Positions 35,133 through 44,074 of a DNA stretch of 64,000 nt are shown here, piece after piece (positions within the stretch are counted from its first letter, which is position 1; the number at the start of each line of letters is the position of its first letter). The translations under genes were made by a program, and so were the position numbers. The DNA is from Roseburia hominis (GTDB lineage Bacteria > Bacillota > Clostridia > Lachnospirales > Lachnospiraceae), in the NCBI GenBank assembly GCA_040702975.1, contig CP159990.1, positions 1,364,001-1,428,000 on the forward strand. The letters run 5' to 3'. A model generated the notes under the pieces. That model ran no database searches. It saw nothing but the letters and a program-made list of their open reading frames with translations, and was not told the DNA's origin.

Positions 35133-37106
35133 ATGACGGATATGGACAAGAAACAAAGAATGCAGGAATTGGTAGACCTTCTGAACAAGGCGGGAAGAGC
35201 CTATTATCAGGAGTCTCATGAGATTATGAGCAATTATGAATATGATGCGCTTTACGACGAACTGAAGGCGCTGGAAGAGGAACTGGGAATCGTGCTGGCT
35301 TCAAGTCCCACGGTGAATGTGGGGTATGAGGTGTTAAGTGAGCTCCCCAAAGAGCGGCATGAATCGCCGATGCTTTCCCTGGATAAGACCAAAGAGGCAG
35401 CAAGGCTTGCCGAGTTCGTGGGGAATCAAAAGGCAGTGATCTCCTGGAAAATGGACGGTCTGACCATCGTTCTGACCTATCGTGACGGGAGTCTTTTTAA
35501 GGCAGTCACCCGGGGAAATGGCGAAGTGGGCGAGGTTATTACCAATAATGCCAGAGTATTTAAAAATGTTCCGCTGCACATTTCCTATAAAGGAGAACTA
35601 ATCCTGCGCGGGGAGGCTGTGATCAGTTACGAGGATTTTGAGAGGATCAACGCCACCATAGAAGATGTAGATGCGAAATACAAGAATCCGAGAAATCTTT
35701 GCAGCGGTTCCGTGCGCCAGCTTAACAATGAGATCACGGCCCAAAGAAATGTAAAGTTTTACGCATTTACTCTGGTAAAAGCGGACGGGGTCGATTTTCA
35801 AAATTCCAGATTGTGCCAGCTTGACTGGCTTTCTTCCCAGGGCTTCGACGTGGTGGAGCATTATCTGGTGACCCGGGAAGATTTGGAACAAAGAGTGACG
35901 TATTTTGCAGAAAAGATAGAGGAAAATGATTTTCCATCGGACGGCCTGGTCCTGGTCTATGATGATATCGCTTATGGACGTTCCCTTGGACGTACCGCAA
36001 AGTTCCCGCGGGATTCATTTGCGTTTAAATGGGCGGACGAGGTGAGACAGACACACCTCCTGGAAATCGAATGGAGCCCGTCAAGGACGGGGCTGATTAA
36101 TCCGGTGGCGATCTTTGAACCTGTGGAGCTGGAAGGGACCACAGTGAGCCGTGCAAGTGTCCACAACCTAAGTATTATGGAGGAACTGGGGCTGGGAATC
36201 GGAGATACGATAGAGGTCTACAAGGCTAATATGATCATTCCTCAGATTGCCCGGAACCTGACCCGAAGCGGAAAGATTGAGATACCGAAGGTCTGTCCGG
36301 TATGCGGCGGGGATACCCAGGTGCGCCAGCAAAATGACGCTCGCTCGCTATACTGCACGAATCCGGATTGTCAGGCGAAACGGGTGAAGGCATTTGCGCT
36401 TTTCGCCAGCAGGGACGCTCTGAATATTGACGGCCTTTCCGAGGCAACGCTGGAAAAACTGATCGCGAAGGGCCTCATTCACAAGTACGCCGATATGTTC
36501 CATCTGGACCGTTATCAGGAAGAGATTCAGGAGATGGAGGGATTTGGCGAGAAATCCTACGTGAATCTGATAGAAAGTGTGAGGGCGGCCCGCACCACCA
36601 CGCTGCCCCGTGTGATCTATGCGCTGGGGATCGCGGGGGTAGGACTTGCTAACGCGAAACTGATTTGTCGCCATTTTGACCAGGATACGGAGAAGCTCTT
36701 AAATGCCACCGAGGAGGAGGTCGCAGAGATTCAGGGTGTTGGACCGGTGATCGCCAAGGCGTTTACCGAGTATTTTGCCGTGCCGAAGAAGCGGCAGGAG
36801 TTCCTGGAGCTCATGGAAGAGCTTACGATTCCAAAAGAAGAACAAAAGGCAGAGCAGACGCTTGCGGGAGTGAATTTCGTGATCACCGGAAGCGTGGAGC
36901 ATTTTGCGAACCGGGCGGAAGTGAAGGAACTGATCGAGAATCTGGGCGGCAAGGTGACCGGGTCTGTGACCGGGAAAACGAATTATCTGATAAATAATGA
37001 CGTGAATTCCACTTCTTCAAAGAATAAAAAGGCCAGGGAATTGGGCGTGGAGATTCTCTCGGAAGAGGACTTTATGGAGAGGTTTGGGATTTCACCTACG
37101 ATATAA
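35133..37106 (+). CDS. ligA: NAD-dependent DNA ligase
   Basis: This 657-residue LigA seals nicks in DNA replication and repair. Visible elements are the Ia/NTase start (MSNYEYDALYDELKALE), the adenylation lysine Lys106 in SWKMDGLTIVL, OB fold, zinc finger CPVCGG with YCTNPDC, four helix-hairpin-helix repeats and a C-terminal BRCT domain (GVNFVITGSVEHFANRAEVK). KMDG differs slightly from the usual KLDG/KIDG but retains the lysine. An in-frame ATG at 35142 is a possible alternative start. Confidence 0.95.
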   Translation: MTDMDKKQRMQELVDLLNKAGRAYYQESHEIMSNYEYDALYDELKALEEELGIVLASSPTVNVGYEVLSELPKERHESPMLSLDKTKEAARLAEFVGNQKAVISWKMDGLTIVLTYRDGSLFKAVTRGNGEVGEVITNNARVFKNVPLHISYKGELILRGEAVISYEDFERINATIEDVDAKYKNPRNLCSGSVRQLNNEITAQRNVKFYAFTLVKADGVDFQNSRLCQLDWLSSQGFDVVEHYLVTREDLEQRVTYFAEKIEENDFPSDGLVLVYDDIAYGRSLGRTAKFPRDSFAFKWADEVRQTHLLEIEWSPSRTGLINPVAIFEPVELEGTTVSRASVHNLSIMEELGLGIGDTIEVYKANMIIPQIARNLTRSGKIEIPKVCPVCGGDTQVRQQNDARSLYCTNPDCQAKRVKAFALFASRDALNIDGLSEATLEKLIAKGLIHKYADMFHLDRYQEEIQEMEGFGEKSYVNLIESVRAARTTTLPRVIYALGIAGVGLANAKLICRHFDQDTEKLLNATEEEVAEIQGVGPVIAKAFTEYFAVPKKRQEFLELMEELTIPKEEQKAEQTLAGVNFVITGSVEHFANRAEVKELIENLGGKVTGSVTGKTNYLINNDVNSTSSKNKKARELGVEILSEEDFMERFGISPTI

Positions 37107-37225
37107 GGCGAACACTTGGCGAGGTGGTACGTGAGCTTAGTGTCCATGGTAAAGTTTTATCTGTATGTGAATATCCCAGAATTTAGAAAAAGACTAAAAG
37201 TTATATAAACTTTTAAGGCTTCTAC

Positions 37226-37255
37226 TGGACAAAGAACCAGGGATACAGGTATAGT
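37226..37255 (+). promoter_or_regulatory. Candidate clpX promoter
   Basis: TGGACA (37226) and TATAGT (37250) are 18 bases apart in the 253-base gap after ligA. The remaining gap sequence holds no recognisable gene. Confidence 0.5.
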
Positions 37256-37359
37256 AGGAGGAGAGAATGAAAAGTTCAGGTGAATGTATCACGTATATAT
37301 AGATAGAGGAAATAAGTGAAATTCATAGAGGCAACTTGAAAAACAGGAGGTTACGCTTA

Positions 37360-38793
37360 ATGTCAGGTTATGACGATTTGAATGATAAGAATAAATTAGA
37401 GCCTGTGAACACAGACGATAAGAAGCAGGATAAAAAGGACGAATATGAAAAGATCTGTTTTATCTGCCGCCGCCCGGAGAGTAAGGCGGGCAAGATGATC
37501 GATCTTCCTACGAATATCTGCGTCTGCTCCGATTGTATGCAGAAGAGCTTTGACGCCATGAATAACGGTGGATTTGATTATAGTCAGTTCATGAATATGG
37601 GAATGCCGCCGATGATGAATTTTGGCGATATGGAGGAGCAGATTCCCAAAAAGCAGAGAATCAAGAAGAAAAAGCCCCAGGAGAAAAGCCAGCCGATCAT
37701 CAATATCCGGGATATACCGGCTCCCCACAAGATCAAGGCGAGGCTGGACGAATATGTGGTGGGACAGGAGCATGCGAAGAAAGCCATGGCAGTGGCGGTC
37801 TATAACCATTATAAAAGAGTGGCGACGGATACCATGGACGAGATCGAGATTGAGAAATCCAATATGCTCATGATCGGACCTACCGGCTCCGGGAAGACCT
37901 ATCTGGTCAAGACTCTGGCGCGGCTTCTGGACGTGCCGCTTGCGATCACGGACGCGACTTCTCTTACGGAAGCGGGCTACATAGGAGACGACATCGAGAG
38001 CGTTGTCTCGAAACTGCTGGCCGCGGCGGATAATGATGTGGACAAGGCGGAGCAGGGAATCATTTTCATTGATGAGATCGACAAGATCGCCAAGAAGAAG
38101 AATACCAGCCAGAGAGATGTGAGTGGTGAGTCCGTACAGCAGGGAATGTTAAAGCTCCTCGAGGGAAGCGAGGTGGAAGTACCGGTGGGGGCGAACAGCA
38201 AGAACGCGATGGTTCCCCTTACCACGGTAAATACAAGAAATATTCTGTTTATCTGCGGAGGCGCGTTCCCGGATCTGGAGCAGATCATAAAAGAGAGATT
38301 GACGAAGAATGCCTCCATGGGATTTGGGGCGGACCTAAAGGATAAATACGATCATGACAAGACGGTGCTGGAGAAGGTGACCACGGAGGATTTGCGGAAT
38401 TTTGGTATGATTCCGGAGTTCCTGGGACGTCTCCCGGTCGTATTTACCCTGCAGGGACTGAATGAAGAGATGTTGGTACAGATTTTAAGAGAGCCGAAGA
38501 ATGCGATCCTGAAGCAGTACCAGAAACTTTTGGCGCTTGACGAGGTGAAGCTGGAATTTGACGAGGATTCCCTTCATGCGATTGCAAAGCGGGCAATGGA
38601 GAAGGACACCGGAGCCAGAGCGCTCCGCGCGATCATCGAGGAATTCATGCTGGATATCATGTATGAGATCCCGAAAGATGACAGCATCGGCCAGGTGACC
38701 ATCACGCAGGCGTATATCGAAGGGACCGGCGGACCGATCATTCGTCTCAGAGGCCAGGAAATTCCAATGCTTGAGAGTGCGCAAGGAGTATAG
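37360..38793 (+). CDS. clpX: ClpX, ATP-dependent protease ATPase subunit
   Basis: This 477-residue unfoldase feeds substrates to ClpP. It has the N-terminal C4 zinc finger (CFICRRPESKAGK and CVCSDC), a linker longer than usual with Met-rich NMGMPPMMNFGDM and basic KKQRIKKKK, Walker A IGPTGSGKTYL, Walker B IIFIDEIDKIAKKK, the pore loop GYIGDDIE and a ClpP-docking loop MGFGAD (in place of IGF). The ATG at 37360 has AACAGGAGG. No clpP or lon is adjacent, so this may be a second ClpX copy or a relocated one. Confidence 0.92.
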   Translation: MSGYDDLNDKNKLEPVNTDDKKQDKKDEYEKICFICRRPESKAGKMIDLPTNICVCSDCMQKSFDAMNNGGFDYSQFMNMGMPPMMNFGDMEEQIPKKQRIKKKKPQEKSQPIINIRDIPAPHKIKARLDEYVVGQEHAKKAMAVAVYNHYKRVATDTMDEIEIEKSNMLMIGPTGSGKTYLVKTLARLLDVPLAITDATSLTEAGYIGDDIESVVSKLLAAADNDVDKAEQGIIFIDEIDKIAKKKNTSQRDVSGESVQQGMLKLLEGSEVEVPVGANSKNAMVPLTTVNTRNILFICGGAFPDLEQIIKERLTKNASMGFGADLKDKYDHDKTVLEKVTTEDLRNFGMIPEFLGRLPVVFTLQGLNEEMLVQILREPKNAILKQYQKLLALDEVKLEFDEDSLHAIAKRAMEKDTGARALRAIIEEFMLDIMYEIPKDDSIGQVTITQAYIEGTGGPIIRLRGQEIPMLESAQGV

Positions 38794-38802
38794 ATGGAGC
38801 AG

Positions 38803-38844
38803 AAACCTCATATACTTAGGGGAAAAAGTATATGAGGTTTTTTT
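38803..38844 (+). terminator. clpX terminator abutting the next start codon
   Basis: AACCTCATATACTT and AAGTATATGAGGTT form a perfect stem followed by T residues. The next gene starts at 38845, directly after the T tract. Its only Shine-Dalgarno-like bases (GAGG, 38834-38837) lie in the right arm. Confidence 0.85.
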
Positions 38845-40533
38845 ATGCCTGATCTTAAGGAGTGTAAGGAACGGATTCTGTCGGAGGATATCCGGGATTT
38901 TATTGTGGGGAGAGATGCGTCCCTCTGGCAGGGGCTGTTGGAAACGGAGGTATGCCGCCAGGAGCTGGAATACGCATTTCAGATTGTCTACGCAACAGAA
39001 GAAGAGGTTGGGATGCCGCTGTATGAGCTTCCCTATTCTGCCGTGCCGCTTGTGTTTGCACCAACGGATATGGAGGCTCTTGCTCAGGCGGGGATATCTC
39101 AGGTGCAGAGCCTGCCGGGGCTTGAACTGACAGGGGAAGGGGTCATGGTGGCCTTTGTGGATACGGGAATTCATTATGAAGATCCGGTGTTCCGCAATCT
39201 GGACGGCAGCAGCCGCATTTTCCGCATTTGGGACCAGACCGAGCAGAGCGGGACACCGCCGGAAGGACTGCTATATGGAAGTGAATATACAAGAGAAATG
39301 CTTGACGCGGCGCTGCGTGCAGAAAATCCGCAGGAGATCGTTCCATCAAGGGATACAGACGGACACGGGACATTCGTGGCAAGTGTGGCCTGCGGCGGGG
39401 GGAGCCCGGAAAATCGTTTTATTGGGGCTGCGCCGGAGGCGGATATTGTGGTCGTAAAGTTAAAAGAAGCGAAACAGTATCTGCGGGACTATTATTTTAT
39501 TTCCCAGGGCCAGGTCTGTTTTCAGGAAAATGATATCATGGCCGCGCTTTACTATCTGCGTCAGATTGTAAGGAAGGAGAAACGGCCGATGGTGATCTGT
39601 ATGGCTCTCGGGAGCAGCTTCGGAGGGCACAGCGGGGCCACGCCACTTGCCGCCTATATGGAGGTCATGGCCAATACGACGATGATCTCATTTACGGTAG
39701 GGACGGGAAATGAGGCGGACAAACGGCATCATTACCTGGGGGAGATTCGTGATGAGAGTGGGGAAGAATTTGAACTGAGTGTGGGAGACGGCGTGGACGG
39801 TTTTTCGATGGAACTGTGGACCGAGATTCCCAATATTTTTTCTATTTCTATCATATCTCCCACGGGGGACAGAAGCGGCAGGATTCCGGTGAGGGAGCGC
39901 ACGGGGACTTATGATTTCGTGTTTGAACAGACGGAGGTGCTGGTAAGCTATAAGATTCTAGTTCAGAGTACCAACTCCGAGGTGATTTTCCTGCGTTTTG
40001 AAAATCCACAGTCCGGGATATGGCGGCTGCGGGCTGAACCGGTGCAATTGGAGGACGGGAGGTTCCATGTATGGCTGATGCAGCAGGACTTGATGAGGGG
40101 AGAGGCGTATTTTCTGCGCCCCAGCCCGGAATATACGATTATGGAGCCGGGAAATGTTTCCTCTGCGGCGGCTTCGGCATTTTATAACGGGGCGGATAAT
40201 AGTATTGCAGCAAGTTCGGGAAGAGGGTATACTAGACTTAATAGGATCAAACCGGATTTTGCCGCGCCGGGGGTGGGCGTGTTGGGAGTGAATCTGCGCG
40301 GACAGTTTGTGACGCGTTCCGGCTCCAGTATCTCGGCCGCCATTACAGCCGGAGCGGAAGCGCTTTTGGCAGAATGGCTTGCCCGGCAGGGAGTGTACCT
40401 GGATTCCGTGCAGTTCAAGAACCTGTTGATTTTGGGAGCTGCAAGAAGAACAGACCGCATGTATCCCAATCGGGAATGGGGAAACGGAGAATTGAATCTG
40501 TACCAGACCTTTGAGGTAATCCGGCGGTTTTAG
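38845..40533 (+). CDS. S8 family (subtilisin-like) peptidase
   Basis: This 562-residue serine protease keeps the triad: Asp106 in VMVAFVDTGIHY, His174 in DTDGHGTFVAS, and Ser495 in TRSGSSISAAITAGA (a GSS variant of GTS). The first 100 residues are a prodomain-like region without a signal peptide. About 300 residues between His and Ser include a jelly-roll-type insertion (SISIISPTGDRSGRIP), as in the clostridial Csp-like group. The location, cytoplasmic or released by another route, is unclear. The start sits right on the T tract of the clpX terminator; its ribosome binding site would be inside that hairpin. Confidence 0.87.
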   Translation: MPDLKECKERILSEDIRDFIVGRDASLWQGLLETEVCRQELEYAFQIVYATEEEVGMPLYELPYSAVPLVFAPTDMEALAQAGISQVQSLPGLELTGEGVMVAFVDTGIHYEDPVFRNLDGSSRIFRIWDQTEQSGTPPEGLLYGSEYTREMLDAALRAENPQEIVPSRDTDGHGTFVASVACGGGSPENRFIGAAPEADIVVVKLKEAKQYLRDYYFISQGQVCFQENDIMAALYYLRQIVRKEKRPMVICMALGSSFGGHSGATPLAAYMEVMANTTMISFTVGTGNEADKRHHYLGEIRDESGEEFELSVGDGVDGFSMELWTEIPNIFSISIISPTGDRSGRIPVRERTGTYDFVFEQTEVLVSYKILVQSTNSEVIFLRFENPQSGIWRLRAEPVQLEDGRFHVWLMQQDLMRGEAYFLRPSPEYTIMEPGNVSSAAASAFYNGADNSIAASSGRGYTRLNRIKPDFAAPGVGVLGVNLRGQFVTRSGSSISAAITAGAEALLAEWLARQGVYLDSVQFKNLLILGAARRTDRMYPNREWGNGELNLYQTFEVIRRF

Positions 40534-40552
40534 ACAGAAAGGAGAACGAAAG

Positions 40553-40840
40553 ATGGGAGATTTTTTTGATAACCTGGGAAAGAGATTTACAGAGACGGTA
40601 GATGATCTCGGGAAGAAGGCAGAAGATACGTTGGAGGTGCAGAAGCTGAAGAGTAATGTGCGGACGTTAAAACGTAGGAATGAACGGGATTTGATCGAGA
40701 TTGGCAAAATGGTATATGGAAAATTCAGGGAGGGGCAGATCGATGACCTGGAATATGTTCCTTTCTGCGAAGAGATTGAAAAACGCGATGAGCTGATCAG
40801 AGGGAAGGAACAGGAGATTTCACGGATACAAGGGGTATAG
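40553..40840 (+). CDS. Small coiled-coil protein of unknown function
   Basis: This 95-residue protein begins MGDFFDNLGKRFTETVDDLG and continues as charged amphipathic helices without cysteines. It has no signal peptide or membrane helix. GAAAGGAGAACG precedes the ATG. It lies 20 bases after the S8 peptidase and three bases before the LspA-like gene, so it is probably co-transcribed. I do not recognise a functional family. Confidence 0.7.
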   Translation: MGDFFDNLGKRFTETVDDLGKKAEDTLEVQKLKSNVRTLKRRNERDLIEIGKMVYGKFREGQIDDLEYVPFCEEIEKRDELIRGKEQEISRIQGV

Positions 40841-40843
40841 CCT

Positions 40844-41329
40844 ATGATTACATTGAGTTTGCTGATTGTATCGGTGATCTTCGGTATGGATCAGGGAATG
40901 AAGTATTATGTGGAGAAGCATGTAAAAGACGGAAAGGATCAGGGATTTTTCCGGCAGAGAGGGATTCTCAGGAAAGTGCATAATCGCGGAATGATGATGA
41001 ATTACCTGGAGCAGCATCCTCTTTTGGTCCAGCTTGCTTCCGTATTTGCGATGGGAATTCTTCTGATCTGGCAGGCTCTGACGCTTAAAAAGAGAGGGCA
41101 TATCTGGGAGAAGCTGGGAATCGCGTTCATGACCGGCGGCGCCTTAAGCAATACCTTTGACCGGGTGAAGCGCGGGTATGTGGTAGATTTCCTGGCTGTG
41201 AAGGCGAAACAGAAAAAGCTGACGGATATGACTTTCAATGTGGGAGATTTTGCTATATTTGGCGGGGCCATTCTGACTGCTGCGGGAGTGGTGCGCTCTT
41301 GTTTGGGAGAAGGAGAAGAACGGGAATAG
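40844..41329 (+). CDS. Signal peptidase II (LspA)-like protein
   Basis: This 161-residue membrane protein has about four helices and the LspA signature arrangement: an N-terminal Asp (GMDQGMKYYV), NRG segment, first catalytic-type Asp in SNTFDRVKRGYVVDF and second in FNVGDFAIFGG. The Ala of the typical FNxADxxI motif is Gly, and GN of the GxxGN motif is SN. It may be a diverged paralogue rather than the housekeeping enzyme. LspA removes signal peptides from lipoproteins. Confidence 0.75.
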   Translation: MITLSLLIVSVIFGMDQGMKYYVEKHVKDGKDQGFFRQRGILRKVHNRGMMMNYLEQHPLLVQLASVFAMGILLIWQALTLKKRGHIWEKLGIAFMTGGALSNTFDRVKRGYVVDFLAVKAKQKKLTDMTFNVGDFAIFGGAILTAAGVVRSCLGEGEERE

Positions 41330-41333
41330 AAGA

Positions 41334-42059
41334 ATGAAAGAAAGAATACTTGTCGTAGAAGATGACAGGGTGATGAGCGCGGGATTGTGTCTGAACTTGC
41401 GGGAAGCAGGGTATGAGCCATATCCCGTGTTTACTGTGGCCGAGGCAAAGCAGGCCTGCTTTGGAGGTGAGATGGGGGAGAACTATGCCCTCGTCATACT
41501 GGACGTGGGTCTGCCGGATGGGAGCGGGCTGGAATTGGCGAAAGAGATAAGAGGGGCATGTGGGATTCCTCTTATAATGCTGACGGCCTGTGATCTGGAT
41601 ACGGACGTGATGCGCGGGTTTGAAGCCGGGGCCGATGATTATATCACAAAGCCCTTTCATGTAGGGGTACTCCTCTGCAGGATTCGGGCTCTGCTAAGAA
41701 GGAGTGCGGATAGCGGGAGTAAGAAGGAGAGTAGGGAGCAGGTGAAGGCCGACCTGTTGTCCGTGGGAAATCTGGAAATTGATTATCACGGGTACCAGGT
41801 GAAGAAGAGAGGGAAAATCGTGAACCTTACCCCTACGGAATTCGACCTTCTCTTTCGCCTCAGCCGAAATCCGGGGAGGGTGATCACCCGGAAAATGCTG
41901 CTTGATGAGGTGTGGGACGTGAAAGGAAATTATGTAGATGAACATGCTCTGACTGTGCAGATGAGCCGTCTGAAGCAGAAGATCGCAGATGAGGAATTCT
42001 CCTATATTAAAACGGTGTACGGCATGGGATATCAGTGGATTGGGGAAGAAGATGAGTGA
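41334..42059 (+). CDS. OmpR-family response regulator
   Basis: This 241-residue regulator has a receiver domain with acidic pocket VEDDRVM, phospho-acceptor Asp in LVILDVGLPDGSG and conserved Lys in YITKPFHVG, then an OmpR-type winged helix ending SYIKTVYGMGYQW. It overlaps the histidine kinase gene by eight bases. Together with the following ABC genes it forms a BceRS/VncRS-type module that responds to antimicrobial peptides. Confidence 0.93.
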   Translation: MKERILVVEDDRVMSAGLCLNLREAGYEPYPVFTVAEAKQACFGGEMGENYALVILDVGLPDGSGLELAKEIRGACGIPLIMLTACDLDTDVMRGFEAGADDYITKPFHVGVLLCRIRALLRRSADSGSKKESREQVKADLLSVGNLEIDYHGYQVKKRGKIVNLTPTEFDLLFRLSRNPGRVITRKMLLDEVWDVKGNYVDEHALTVQMSRLKQKIADEEFSYIKTVYGMGYQWIGEEDE

Positions 42060-43110
42060 TTTTTCGGGAAAAGAGTGGTTCTGTTTTGGGCTGATGCTTG
42101 TGGGGGCCTGCATGGTGTTCTGCGTGGCTGTCTGGTTCTGTATGAGGAGGAAATACGTTCGTTTTACGGAAAAAATGGAAGAAGTCATTGAGCAGATCAT
42201 GAGGAGAAATGCGGAGAACTTTCGTTGTCAGCCATACCTGAGCGAACACCCGGAGGGACGTCATCTCGGTGGGCAAAATAGTGTAGAGGGAAGGACGGAA
42301 AAGCACCCGTCCCTTGATTTGCATAGCAGTGGCGTGCACGATATGGTAAATGAAGATACCCTGCCATCAAGACTTATCTGGCAGATTGTGCAGCTTGATA
42401 AGTGGTGTCAGTATGCCAGGGAGAGTGCACTATCTCAAAAGCAAGAGATTCAGCAGATGGTATCCGACATTTCCCACCAGCTTAAGACGCCGATCGCTAA
42501 TATTATGATGTATCAGGATATGCTGGCGATGCACAGTCTTTCAAAAGAAAAAGAAGATGCGTGCATTTGTATTTTACAGCAAGAGGTGAGGAAGCTGGAT
42601 TTTCTGGTACAGGCTCTGATGAAGATGTCCCGCCTGGAAAGCGCGATGATCGTTCTGGAGCAGAAAAGAGCAGACCTGTGCCAATGCGTGGCACAGGCGC
42701 TGGCCGGAATCACCAGGAGGGCCGGCGAGAAGCTGTTGGCAGTACGGACGGAATGCCCGGAAGAATGTATGGCTTGCATAGACCGGAAATGGACTGTGGA
42801 GGCGATTGAAAATGTGCTGGATAATGCCGTGAAATATTCCGGGGACGGCAAAAGCATAGAAATATCCATTACGGAGCTGGAGATGTATGCGAGACTGGAT
42901 ATCCGTGACGAAGGGCCCGGAATAGCGGAGGAACAATTTGAAAAAATATTCCGGCGATTTTACCGCGCACCGGAGGTACATGATGCGGAAGGCGTTGGAA
43001 TCGGACTGTATCTGACAAGAGAGATTTTGTCCAGGCAGGGCGGTTATATAAAAGTAGAGTCTAAGGTCGGTGAGGGAAGTTGTTTTTCTCTGTATTTTTT
43101 AAAAGAATAG
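42052..43110 (+). CDS. Sensor histidine kinase
   Basis: This 352-residue kinase has one membrane helix (FGLMLVGACMVFCVAVWFCM), a cytoplasmic linker, dimerisation H-box VSDISHQLKTPIANIMMY and a GHKL domain with N-box ENVLDNAVKYS, G1 DEGPGIAEE and G2 GVGIGLYLTREI. It has little extracellular sequence, so sensing probably depends on the neighbouring ABC permease, as in BceS-like kinases. ATG 42052 is inside the regulator gene. Confidence 0.92.
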   Translation: MSDFSGKEWFCFGLMLVGACMVFCVAVWFCMRRKYVRFTEKMEEVIEQIMRRNAENFRCQPYLSEHPEGRHLGGQNSVEGRTEKHPSLDLHSSGVHDMVNEDTLPSRLIWQIVQLDKWCQYARESALSQKQEIQQMVSDISHQLKTPIANIMMYQDMLAMHSLSKEKEDACICILQQEVRKLDFLVQALMKMSRLESAMIVLEQKRADLCQCVAQALAGITRRAGEKLLAVRTECPEECMACIDRKWTVEAIENVLDNAVKYSGDGKSIEISITELEMYARLDIRDEGPGIAEEQFEKIFRRFYRAPEVHDAEGVGIGLYLTREILSRQGGYIKVESKVGEGSCFSLYFLKE

Positions 43111-43114
43111 AATG

Positions 43115-43160
43115 CAACCGAGACAAACGATTGATGTGTGTTTGTCCCGGTTGTTTTTTT
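43115..43160 (+). terminator. Terminator after the histidine kinase
   Basis: CAACCGAGACAAAC and GTTTGTCCCGGTTG pair and are followed by seven T residues. The ABC genes begin 200 bases downstream and are therefore probably transcribed from their own promoter, perhaps one activated by the response regulator. Confidence 0.9.
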
Positions 43161-43360
43161 ATACAGCGTATTTCTAAAGACTTCATAAAGAGGATTTTCA
43201 GGGAATTTTCTATTTTCTGAGAGAATTTTGAGACATTTTCCTGTTATCCTGTTACCAGACAGTAAGAAAAAATGTATTTGCAAAAGAGGGTAAAAGGACG
43301 CCGTATCGATCCGGCGGGTTTGCCTGTTACGGAAAACGATGAGGAAAGGACAGAAGGAAA

Positions 43361-44074
43361 ATGGCAATATTAGAGACCAGAAATCTAAAAAAATATTATG
43401 GTAAGGAGCCAAATCTGGTGCGTGCGTTAGATGGCGTGGATCTGGATATAGAGGAAGGGGAATTCGTAGCAATCGTAGGCACCAGCGGAAGCGGGAAATC
43501 GACGCTGCTCCATATGCTGGGTGGTCTTGATTATCCTACAGAAGGGAAGGTGACCGTAAGAGGCAAGGATATTTCGGGCCTGGACGATGATAAGCTGACG
43601 ATATTCAGAAGACGCCAGATCGGTTTCATTTTTCAGAATTATAACCTGGTTCCGATGCTGAATGTGTATGAGAATCTGGTGCTTCCGCTGGAGCTTGACG
43701 GAAGAAAAAGAGATGAGGAGTATCTGGCGAGGGTAATTGAAATGCTGGGCCTTGAGGAAAAATTAAAGAGTTTGCCGTCCCAGCTCTCAGGAGGACAGCA
43801 GCAGAGGGTTGCGATCGGGCGGGCACTTGCCGCGAAACCCAGCATCATTCTGGCTGACGAGCCGACCGGAAATCTGGATTCCCGGACCAGTCAGGACGTG
43901 CTTGGTCTTCTTAAGATGACCGGGCGCACCTTTGATCAGACGATTGTGATGATCACTCACAATGAGGAAATCGCCCAGCTTGCAGATCGGAGGATCCATA
44001 TAGAGGATGGAAGAATCGTGGCCGGGCAGCAGGTGCGGGATAAAAATGCAGAAGTCAGGAGGAATCGGGTATGA
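43361..44074 (+). CDS. ABC transporter ATP-binding protein, MacB/BceA type
   Basis: This 237-residue ATPase has Walker [15 protein letters not shown]-loop [18 protein letters not shown], signature [15 protein letters not shown], Walker [13 protein letters not shown] and switch His in [24 protein letters not shown] lies upstream. It overlaps the FtsX-type permease gene by four bases (ATGA). With the two-component system upstream it forms a peptide-resistance or signalling module. Confidence 0.93.
   Translation: MAILETRNLKKYYGKEPNLVRALDGVDLDIEEGEFVAIVGTSGSGKSTLLHMLGGLDYPTEGKVTVRGKDISGLDDDKLTIFRRRQIGFIFQNYNLVPMLNVYENLVLPLELDGRKRDEEYLARVIEMLGLEEKLKSLPSQLSGGQQQRVAIGRALAAKPSIILADEPTGNLDSRTSQDVLGLLKMTGRTFDQTIVMITHNEEIAQLADRRIHIEDGRIVAGQQVRDKNAEVRRNRV

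Noticed and set aside
35040..37290. GAAAAGTTCAG followed by GTGAA near 35054 and 37269
   Set aside because: Only about 15 bases match and they lie in AT-rich gaps on either side of ligA; could be chance.
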